Of a DNA stretch of 64,000 bases, positions 54,957 to 63,127 are shown in pieces. The notes below the pieces were generated by a model. The model ran no database searches and had not been told where the DNA came from. It was given only the letters and a program-made list of their open reading frames with translations. Position numbers and translations under genes: made by a program. Numbering within the stretch: the stretch's first letter is position 1; each line of letters starts with the position of its first letter. Origin of the DNA: Amborella trichopoda (taxonomy: Eukaryota; Streptophyta; Magnoliopsida; Amborellales; Amborellaceae); contig NW_006494943.1 of assembly GCF_000471905.2 (NCBI RefSeq), positions 923,485 to 987,484 of the forward strand, in the 5' to 3' direction.

Positions 54957-57092
54957 TGATCATGCAGAAGATGGACCATTCCCTAGAGGTCCTGAGATTC
55001 TTACATTGCTTACTAGACAATGGGAACATATATCACAGAAGATATGAGAAGGAGATGTATGTACAAGTATTTGAAATTATATTCATTGTTTATCATATTA
55101 GTTAAATAATTTATTTATTGTAGTACATGAAATCACACATTCTATTTCAGGATAAAGAAAATGCCCTCAGGATTGATGAGAAGCCCAATGCAAATTCTTC
55201 ATGGCCATTAATAAACAATGATCAAATTGATTTGGTCAGGAGATCAGGATTGTATCCTCTGACCATAGTACCGATGACTCACCATGACCACGACACGTTA
55301 TTTACTATTATTGAGAGGTGACGCGTAGAGACAAACACGGGGCACTTCAATGTAGACATCATAGAGATGATGCCTACTCTTGAAGATACATGGCCTACTC
55401 TTGAAGATACATGGCCTATTCTTCGGTTAAAGGTAACTGGTGTGGCTGTAACTTTGAGGAGAGTAAAGAACTACGAGGATTATATAGTTCGTATGATAGG
55501 AAAGCTGCCACCTAGCGGTAGCCATTCCATTATCCGGCTGACATGGCTGAGGAATACATTTCAGTAGTTACCACGCAATTATAACCGCACCACTCTTTTA
55601 CGATACACCCGTGCCTACCTCTTATATATTACAGAGTACACAATTTTTGCGGACTCTACAAATGGTATGGTCCCTACAATTTATTTATAATTTTTTGAGG
55701 ATATGGACATAGGTGGTCAATACGCATGGGGTGCAGCTGCCTTAACTTTTTTGTTTCCAGACTTGTCAAAGGTTATTTGTTCCGATCATTAATATCTAAG
55801 TGGATCAGCCACTCTGTTGCTGATAATGCTAATATAAGAATGTTTGCATACTTTTGAGCAAATTCGATGCATATTTTTTGTTGTGGTTCTAGAAATTGTT
55901 ATATATGTATTTCAGTGTTGGGCGTATGAGCATTTCAAATTGTTGTGCCCAATTCTTAAAGCAATAAGAGCAAAACAACTTAGATCCCTCAGGTGGGCCT
56001 CTCCTAGGGTATGGGATAACGTGCACAACTTCGGTCTCGTGGGTCGACAGGAGATTGATAATGCGCGTATAAATGATGTTAGTATAATATACTTAAATTT
56101 TATTTAATGAAATTAATTCTAGGTTCAGGTCATTCAACTTAAAATTTGTCTTATTTTTTGTCATAGGTCATATGGACCCCATACGAGGATTATCTTGACG
56201 TAAGACATGAAACTGTTGAGGACAGAGATTGTGGGCTTCTTGTACGTTAGACTGCTCTGTATCGCACATACCTCATATGTGGACACATTTGTGAGGGGTA
56301 TATGCCAGATCTGCTGCTCCAATAATTTGGACTTCACCAAGGGATACCGGTAGATCCCTTGCAATGGGAGAGGATGGAGAGAAACTGACAATTGGGGGGA
56401 TGAGCTTAGAGCTGAAATAGATATATAGACGAACCTCATAGATTACATTTGTCAGGCAGATAAAGATATGCTCAATGGAAAGCCGACAAAAAAAATACAT
56501 CGAGTGGTACATGCTAAGGACTAGACCCCTGATCCATAATCCATTTAAGAAACGTCCCTTCAAGTTTGCACATCGAGGTTATACTGATGAAGATAGAATG
56601 GTAATATTTTATTATCATATAATTCATATTTCATATAAATTGATGCATTTTAGAAGTCTCAATAATCTAATTTCATATTTCATATGACTTGATGCAACCT
56701 AGGGACATCAGCCATGCAACTCAACTTCTACGTGAAGGTTACAATTCAAGAAATTAGGACCTAGCTAATGAAGCATTAGCTGTACTTTAATTATATGACC
56801 CAGAAGATGCAGAGGAAGAAGAATCTGACGAATTGGACTTAGGTGATGAGATGGATGACCACGTGCCTATATGACTTCTTCCTCCTCGACCAGATGAAGG
56901 GCCAAGCAATATACAACCCATTCCCACACCAGTTCAACCAGAAGAGCCAACATGATAGTTACGTCCTCGTACTGGAAGACGGGAGGAGAGCAGCTCACAA
57001 CAGGAGAGTAACTCAAATACAAAGTTGTAATTACCACAGTAGGGTTAGAAGTTACCAGTATGCCGAAAGTGTTAAAGATCCTTTGATGTAAA
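54957..57092 (+). pseudogene. PMD (plant mobile domain, MAIN-like) gene of the MULE, disrupted
   Basis: Recognisable PMD (aminotransferase-like mobile domain) blocks in order. Exon near 54957-55066: GPEILTLLTRQWEHISQKI. After CAG at 55151: RRSGLYPLTIVPMTHHDHDT, LFTIIER, HFNVDIIEMMPTLEDTWPIL-type, then GGQYAWGAAALTFLFPDLSK, a hallmark of PMD-C. After an AG near 55917: WAYEHFKLLCPI and LRWASPRVWDN. From about 56170: VIWTPYEDYLDVRHETVEDR, EGYMPDLLLQ, FGLHQGIPVDPLQWERMERN. The tail is acidic then proline-rich. Stops occur within exons (after IIER, after RNTFQ and others) and introns remain. Cellular PMD proteins MAIN/MAIL1 act in transcriptional control and genome stability; PMD genes also ride on MULEs and Gypsy elements. 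The role here is inferred to be element-borne. Confidence 0.85.
55370..55417 (+). repeat. 21-base in-frame duplication in the PMD gene
   Basis: CCTACTCTTGAAGATACATGG occurs twice back to back, giving PTLEDTWPTLEDTWPIL. This widens the segment that normally reads PTLxDxxxILGL. The reading frame is kept, so it may have arisen while the gene was still coding. Confidence 0.9.
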
Positions 57093-58076
57093 GAGGTCAG
57101 TAGTGCCTAAATTTTGTAAAGAAACCATTAGTGCCAACTACTGTTTTTATAAAAAGTTGAAATATAAATATCTTTTGGTACATGAAAAGTTCAAATTCAT
57201 TTTCAGAAGGTTCTTTTAGTTATGTTGGAATATGGTCTTTTTGTAGCTATTTTGTAGTTTGTGAGAGTTCCTAATTGGGTGTATGATTTCTATGTAGAAC
57301 ATGTTGGACTCTGAATTATTCACTGAATATGGTGAGGCTAGTCAATACCAAATACAAGAGGTCACTGGAAAGGGAAGCTATGAGGTGGTGACCGCAGCCA
57401 TTGACACATATCCAATGGATCTATCAGTATCAGTGCATCTAAAAAATTTAAAGTCAATATGTTGAGATCACCATATTAAAAAAAAAAAAAAATGAAAAAA
57501 AGAAAAACAAAAATTGAGATATTACGGTTTTTTCATCACCGTAATGCTCTTAAATAGAATCACAGTAATCAAATTACCGTAATATGTATTACGATAATTT
57601 GATTACTGTGATACACTTTGGAGCATTACTCTCAAATATCATTATGGTAATCAAATTACCGTACCGTGATACACTTTGAGAGAATTATGATAAAACAAAA
57701 ACCATAATGCTCGAAAATTCAGAAGACTTTCGAGCATTACGGTCTTTGTTCCACCGTAATGCTCTCAAACAGTATTACGATGATCCAATTACCGTAATAC
57801 ACATTATGATAATTTAATTACTGTAATGCTCTTTGAGAGCATGAGCATTAAGGTGGAACAAAGACTGTATTGTTCCTTTTGATATCAAAAAGCATTACGG
57901 TGATTAAATTACCGTAATACACATTACGGTAATTAGACTACCGCAATGATTTTTAAGTGTAATAACCTTAAAAATTTGTAATTTAAAAGACCCTCTAATT
58001 GATCATCTCGACAGCGAGATGTATGAATGTGTAAAAAGAAAGATTTTGAGTCCAAAAAATAGTGCATCTTGCAACA

Positions 58077-58096
58077 NNNNNNNNNNNNNNNNNNNN
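58077..58096. other. Assembly gap (20 N)
   Basis: Twenty undetermined bases inside the family C MITE. The true gap size is unknown. Confidence 1.
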
Positions 58097-58103
58097 CGAA
58101 AAT

Positions 58104-58230
58104 ACATTTTTAGATAATCCCTAAGAATTTTTTACGCTAAAATTACATATTATAATAAAATTTGGAGGTGCACTAAAATTACATTTTTAGATAATCCTAA
58201 TAAAATTTTTTACACTAAAATTACATGGTG
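58104..58230 (+). repeat. 77-base duplication next to the gap
   Basis: ACATTTTTAGATAATCC begins at 58104 and again at 58181, followed by AATTTTTTACRCTAAAATTA in both. Two near-identical copies directly beside an N gap may be a real duplication or an unmerged overlap. Confidence 0.85.
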
Positions 58231-58486
58231 AATACATTCATGTACTCTTTTTGAAAAAATGCTCTACGGTATTTAAATTACCGTTACTTGTTACAATATA
58301 AATGCCTACATAACTTTATTTCATAATAAGGTTACAAAACTTTAGATATTCCATCACAAGGCTGCATAACTTTGGATATTTCATTAATTAAACCAAAATT
58401 CATATGAAGATGAATCTGTTTACAATTTCAAAAACAGAATGACATATCACGAAAAAAAGAACTGGCACTAATGGCTTATTTACATC

Positions 58487-60804
58487 CTTTTATATACTCG
58501 ATTTACATGTCTTTCGGTAATGGCCCACAACCTCGCATCGACTACACTTAAGAGGCCTAATCTCTTTGTACTCTGTTTGCTTGCGATGTCTTTGGCCGAC
58601 AACTGGTGGCATTACAATTATATAGATAATATCTGGCAACTCTAGTACATCAGGTAGTGGGTTGAAAGAAAGGGAATATGCCCTATGATACATTTGAACT
58701 GTGAAATAAACACTGCAATAATTTATAACATCTTCATGCTTATGATCTTTAGCGGCAATTGCATGACTGCACGACAACCCACTAACATGGCACACCCTAC
58801 GATTGCATGTATGAGTTGCCAAATTAACAACATAACTCTTATCCGCATTGATCTCATACATTCCATCATGTGCACATGTGACTGTATTGAGGAATTTGGA
58901 CTTATCCCTCCTCAGGTCTATTACATTTTCGATGTAAGAATGTCGCTCCATTCTAGGGACATAGCTTTTTTCTTTGAAAATTCTCACATGAGATTAACCC
59001 TTAGGCATTCAAAGAGTTTAATAAAGGGGTTCTCCCAAACCTGTAATATCCACCGGATGAATGATTCAGAGATGTTCGATGTCATATGATTATACCTACA
59101 TCTCTTAAAATGTGTGTTTGCCCAATATTTCGAATGCTGTAACATAATCCAATCATAAGCCTTAGCATTTGCACTCTTAATCTTTGCCATGTACTCAACG
59201 AAGTCTGATATATACAACGTATGTGCAGCTTTCCAATAAAGCTTTACGAGTGTCGAATTTCTATAGGCCTTTTTGAAGTTATTGGCAAGGTGTTTCATGC
59301 AATAGCCTTATTTGCTGCTTGAAAATATTATTTCTAATGTCGCTTGTAACCCTTTTTGACAATCTGAGACAATAGTCAGTGTCGGTAAATCAGACCTCTC
59401 GCAAAACTCCTCATTCATAAGCTCTAGGAACCAAGTCCAACTTAGTGTGTTTTCATTCTCAAACATTGCATGTGCTATAGGAAAAATATTTTCATTCGCA
59501 TCTACCCCAACTGCAGCCAATAATATCCCTTTGTATATTCCCTTAAAAAATGTCTCATCTAGTCCTATTAGTGGCCTACAACCAAACAAAAATCCATATA
59601 AACATGGACGAATGCCTATAAATACACACTCAAATCTATCATGATCATTTGTTTGAATGATGGTTAAGGTTCCAAGGTTAGTGACTCGGATCTTATGAAG
59701 ATATTTAGCAAGATCCTCGATGCCATCACATGGGAACCCTCATTTATCTGTTGTGCAACTTCTTTGCCCCATCATGCTTGTTGGTATGATAACATGACAC
59801 CTTGATCAAGTTGTATATCATTAACTACGTCCTTAGGTGTAAGATTGGGCATATCACTTAACCGGTCTTTGATCTTGCTTGCCTCCCAATAGCTCTGAGC
59901 AAGTGGCTGATGAACCCTACATATTCCCCTAGCACATGAATGCACATTTAGCAACTTCTTCACCTTGAAGAAGTTTGTTGCACCAACCCCACACTTACCA
60001 TAAACAACTATTTGCAACACACTTTGCCCATTCATGTCTCCCCTTGCTTTTTATGAACTTCATATTGAAGTTTTGTGATATAACATAATCAATAAGATGA
60101 TTACGGCATGCCTGTACATCATCAAAATCCTAACCAACTTGAAGTACAACTTCATAATGGTTAATCCCAGGGGGTTTTCTATCAAATCGCTGTCGTCGAT
60201 ACTGCTCGATTTCAGATTCATTATCATCTTATATGCTTATGCTAGCAGCACATTCACTGTCGCCTACTTGCTCTGATCGGGATGTGCTGTATAAAAATTT
60301 TTCAACACAAGTCAAAATTATCCGAACTCATAACAAATAATTGACAATTATGAAAAATTAATGATTTTCATTGCAAACTTCTTACATGACCAATGTTGAT
60401 GGACCATTATCAGGTATTGTTGGTTGTCGATATTCATTGCAATCAGACGGACCAATATCGGACACTGTTGGTGGTCGATATTCAGTGCAGTCAGACTCAA
60501 TAAGTCTGTTTGATACATACATAGTGATGGGAGAAGACCCTTCCATCGTATTGACAATGTCGTCATCATCATCAATACGTATCATGTTACTTGATAACCC
60601 TGGGTCAGTATACCTAATAGTCACGCTACTTGGGGCATAATTTGATACTTTTGACAAGTGATCATTGACTTATTCAATTGTTGGGATCCCCTTAAAAAAT
60701 ATAACCTTTATGTCCCCACCGTCATAAAAAATACTTCTATCATTAGATTTTCTCTTAAAAAACCACCAATTGTGTAACATGATTTTCACTATGTTCTCAC
60801 CCAT
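58487..60804 (-). pseudogene. MURA-type MULE transposase gene, disrupted
   Basis: Minus strand. The start ATG at 60804 (MGENIVKIMLHNWWFFKRKS) leads an N-terminal domain (GGDIKVIFFKGIPTIE, then VTIRYTDPGLSSNMIRIDDD). A GT-AG intron of 99 bases (60385-60287) follows. Exon 2 has the MuDR DBD-like block with AKCVA, ARGICRVHQPLAQSYWEASK, the MULE DDE domain with GLDETFF (D1, about 59555), IVSDCQKGL (D2, about 59360), CMKHLANNFKK, NISESF (candidate E), a SWIM finger and a C-terminal knuckle CSRCEVVGHYRKTC. In SWIM the usual CxC reads CNR, losing one Cys. At least two in-frame stops (after GIPTIE and after FSSSK) and two frameshifts (between 60035 and 59589, and near 58980) make it inactive, but nearly the full length is present. 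Confidence 0.9.
60287..60385 (-). other. MURA intron 1
   Basis: On the minus strand the donor is AT|GTAAGAAG and the acceptor TTTTTATACAG|CACAT, 99 bases, AT-rich as plant introns are. Without it the frame stops at once (ATG TAA). Confidence 0.75.
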
Positions 60805-61360
60805 TATTATTACGTACAAGCTGAATCACTGCATAAAAATTTTAGATGGAAAAATATATAAATATTAAGAAATTCATAATACATACAAATAATGAAGAGG
60901 TTGCATGAGGGAACGATGCAAAACATATGCCATAATATAAAAAACATTACAATGGCCAACCCAACTACATCAAGTATTATAAAAAAAAAACATTATTTTG
61001 ATGCCCAACCGTTAAATAAATATGAAATTTATTTATCCAACAATATAAATAGATCTAAAACTTATTTACTCAAATTTTAATCAAATAACACCAATCACTA
61101 TAGCAAAGCAACATAAAAATTTTCTTTAGATGCTCAAAACAACCTAATATATTGATGACATACCTATAAATCAATGTTGGTGTGTATATTTGATGCTCTC
61201 ATAGACCTCGTTCAAAGATAATAGATGATACGATGGAAAATAGATAAGAAAGATAGAATATGGATGAGAGAAAAAAAAATTGGATGAAAGTGCCAAAAAA
61301 AGTCATCGAAATTAGGGTTTTATGAAAAAACCCTAAAAAAAAAAAAAAGCGGGAAACATA
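60805..61360. other. Upstream region of the MURA gene
   Basis: AT-rich, no coding motif on either strand. A candidate promoter zone for the minus-strand transposase, though no convincing TATA box position could be fixed. A run of A residues lies near 60980. Confidence 0.45.
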
Positions 61361-61681
61361 TACGGTAATATGAATACTGTATAGTTTATCCAATTTATTA
61401 CGGTACTTCGTGTACCGTAATCTTCAGTTATAAAAATACGGTAGTTTTTCTAGCGTAAAAGTAGTTCATTTTATTACGGTATAAAAAATACCGTAAATAA
61501 TTTTGTATACATTACGGTATTAAAATTACTGTAATGTTATTTACGGTATTTTGACTACCGTAAAAGGTAAACTCATTCGTAAAAACCTAAAAATGGGCAA
61601 AAAGGGTGCACGCGAAGTTTTCAAAGATGGTTTTTTTTTAAAAAAAAAATCAAAATTAAGGTATTTTAGCGATAATTTCTC
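61361..61681. repeat. MULE right end: inverted repeat and site array
   Basis: Seven or more TACGGTA/TACCGTA sites from 61361 to 61565 in inverted pairs (for example TTACGGTACTTCGTGTACCG, TTACGGTATAAAAAATACCG). These are followed by the terminal repeat AAAATGGGCAAAAAGG ... GATAATTTCTC ending at 61681. Confidence 0.85.
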
Positions 61682-61682
61682 A

Positions 61683-61904
61683 AATATATATAATGAGATC
61701 ATTTACTTTAGATAGAATTAGGTCACAATTATTGTTGACTGATATATTTGAAATAGGGTGGTTAAAGATGTGTTATCGTTTAGGTATTTAAAATACAAAT
61801 TTGTAAATGTTGTGACACACTTTTATCTCTTGATTTCACAACCAATAACTAAAATTGATTGTGACATCTTTGTACCAAAAAGCAATAGTCTCGTACTATA
61901 GAAT
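61683..61904 (+). mobile_element. MITE family A copy split from its left end by the MULE
   Basis: TATATAATGAGATCATTTAC and TAGGTCACAATTATTG begin directly at the MULE target duplication. The right part has TTGTGACATCTTTGTACCAA and AGTCTCGTACTATAG. The base words left of the MULE (GAAAGTATATA, 53308-53318) match the extreme left end of family A. So the MULE landed in this MITE's terminus. Confidence 0.75.
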
Positions 61905-62109
61905 TCCATATCCAAAAGCTCTAGAAAACAAGAAATGACTAATAGAGTCCTAATTGTATTAATTCCATAACTTTCATTTTATTAGAAAATGATCGACAAA
62001 TCCCTTCAATATTATGTGGAGACACAAATTGTAAAGATCACAAGTTCAACATTTTTTTTAGTTAGCCGACAATTCCTAAAATTCAACATTCTAGTTTTGT
62101 AATTGAATG

Positions 62110-62410
62110 TGATTTCTATAAGGCCTAAAACATACTGTGGGGGAAATCTCTATGATGGCTTTAGAAATAATTTCCACTATTGATTATGAAAATTGTAGCT
62201 CAGAAAATAGTACAGATCTTGCAAATTGATGAGTACTTGAAAATGAAAGGTCTAGATAATATGTTACATTATAAACTACTTTTTGGGTTTGAAATCTTAA
62301 TTTTTTTCACAACATAACGGCCAATGTTGAGACGTTCAACTTGAAAGTTTTCCAATAACAAAATTGTAATTTTAATGAGTTTTGAGGTAACGCATTACTT
62401 TTTTTCCTGG
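62110..62410 (-). mobile_element. MITE family C, degenerate, reverse orientation
   Basis: The inverse reads GAGGTRNACC-like CGTTACCTCAAAACTCATT, GGAAAACTTTCAAGTTG and AACGTCTCAACATTGG. AAAATAGTACAGATCTTGCA is on plus. Ends are lost. Confidence 0.55.
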
Positions 62411-62423
62411 ACCTTATCTTAAT

Positions 62424-62646
62424 GGGAAAGTATATAACGAGACTATTTACCTTCCGTATAAGGTGGTCACAATTAATCTCGACCATTGGATATGAAATTA
62501 GATGGTTGCATTTATTGCACTGACCAAACTCAAAGTTCAAATTTTTTTTTTTTGGAACTTTGTGATACATCTAAGCTATCAGATTTCACATCGAATGGTT
62601 GTAAGTAATTATGATCTCTCCATACTAAATGGTCTCATTACGTACC
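62424..62646 (+). mobile_element. MITE family A, copy 5
   Basis: Left GGAAAGTATATAACGAGACT and AAGGTGGTCACAATTAATC. The right part has GTAATTATGATCTCTCCATA and AAATGGTCTCATTACGTACC. Full length, about 0.5 kb upstream of the patellin transcript. Confidence 0.85.
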
Positions 62647-62663
62647 ATCTATATTTTAAACTA

Positions 62664-62715
62664 TGAGAAAAGTTTATATAGAGCCGAGACTCTAAACAAT
62701 GAAATTAGAGCCCAC
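62664..62715 (+). mobile_element. MITE family B, left-end fragment
   Basis: GAAAAGTTTATATAGAGCCG then AGACTCTAAACAATGAAATT and AGAGCCCAC match the left end of family B; the remainder is missing. Confidence 0.75.
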
Positions 62716-63127
62716 ATTGTTCCTTTTAAGGAGAAGAAAGAAAGAAAGAAAACATGTAAATTCATGTAGAAAAAAATGAACTATGGGTAACTCTGATATT
62801 TAAGATTAAATGAGGGATACTGATTTATTACCGGTCGTAATAATTCCACCGCGCCGCTTGCAGCACCCTGTGTCCCTGTTTTTTATATTATTTTCTCCCT
62901 CTACAAAGCCTCAGGTCTCTGGTTCAAAATTTCACTCTTTTCAATTCTTTCACATTTCTCTGTCTCTAGACGTTTCTCTCTCTAAAGCTCAGTTTTTTCA
63001 TTCTTCACCATTGAATGTGCTCACGCTCCTCAAACCTCTGAAGTCTCTTTCTTCTCTCATTCTATATCAGGACTGCTCTCTCTCTCCCAAGGCCTCTCTC
63101 TTTCTCTCTCTACTTGGTCACACAGTA
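62716..63127 (+). promoter_or_regulatory. Patellin promoter and TC-rich 5' leader
   Basis: A TATA-like TTTTTTATATTATTTTC (about 62880-62896) is followed by pyrimidine-rich sequence with many TCTCTCTC runs up to the ATG, typical of plant 5' leaders. Transcription probably starts around 62910-62940; this is inference. A small upstream ORF lies inside (annotated separately). Confidence 0.55.
63015..63041 (+). other. Upstream ORF in the patellin leader
   Basis: ATG TGC TCA CGC TCC TCA AAC CTC TGA encodes MCSRSSNL and ends 86 bases before the main ATG. Its context (TTGAATGTG) is weak, so scanning ribosomes may mostly bypass it. It matters only if transcription starts upstream of 63015. Confidence 0.5.

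Larger units (their letters stand above)
57980..58240 (+). mobile_element. MITE family C fragment inside the MULE, with assembly gap
   Basis: CTAATTGATCATCTCGACAG then CGAGATGTATGAATGTG, and AAAATAGTGCATCTTGCAAC, match the family C core. An N run interrupts it. After the gap, CATTTTTAGATAATCC...GCTAAAATTACAT is present twice. Confidence 0.7.
57520..58290. repeat. Central array of ATTACGGT / ACCGTAAT sites
   Basis: More than twenty half-sites between the converging PMD and MURA genes, again mainly as inverted pairs (for example ATTACGGTGATTAAATTACC and CATTACGGTAATTAGACTAC), interleaved with GAGCATTACGG/CCGTAATGCTC words. Sites resume at 58263-58285 (TCTACGGTATTTAAATTACC) on the far side of an inserted MITE. 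Confidence 0.85.
53319..61681. mobile_element. Mutator-like element (MULE) carrying MURA and PMD genes
   Basis: Left end GGGAAATTATCAATAATATACC and right end (inverse) GAGAAATTATCGCTAAAATACC define TIRs that extend, with decay, over about 130-150 bases into TTACGGTA-rich sequence. Flanks AAGTATATA (53310-53318) and AAATATATA (61682-61690) match at 8 of 9, the Mutator target-duplication length. Total about 8.36 kb. It encodes a PMD protein on plus (54957-57092) and a MURA-type transposase on minus (60804-58487), converging. ATTACGGT/ACCGTAAT arrays occur at both ends and between the genes. Both genes carry stops, so it is not autonomous now. Confidence 0.9.

Noticed and set aside
56161-56563. 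Minus-strand frames of 92 and 96 codons
   Set aside because: Antisense to the PMD gene's C-terminal blocks, which are recognisable on the plus strand.
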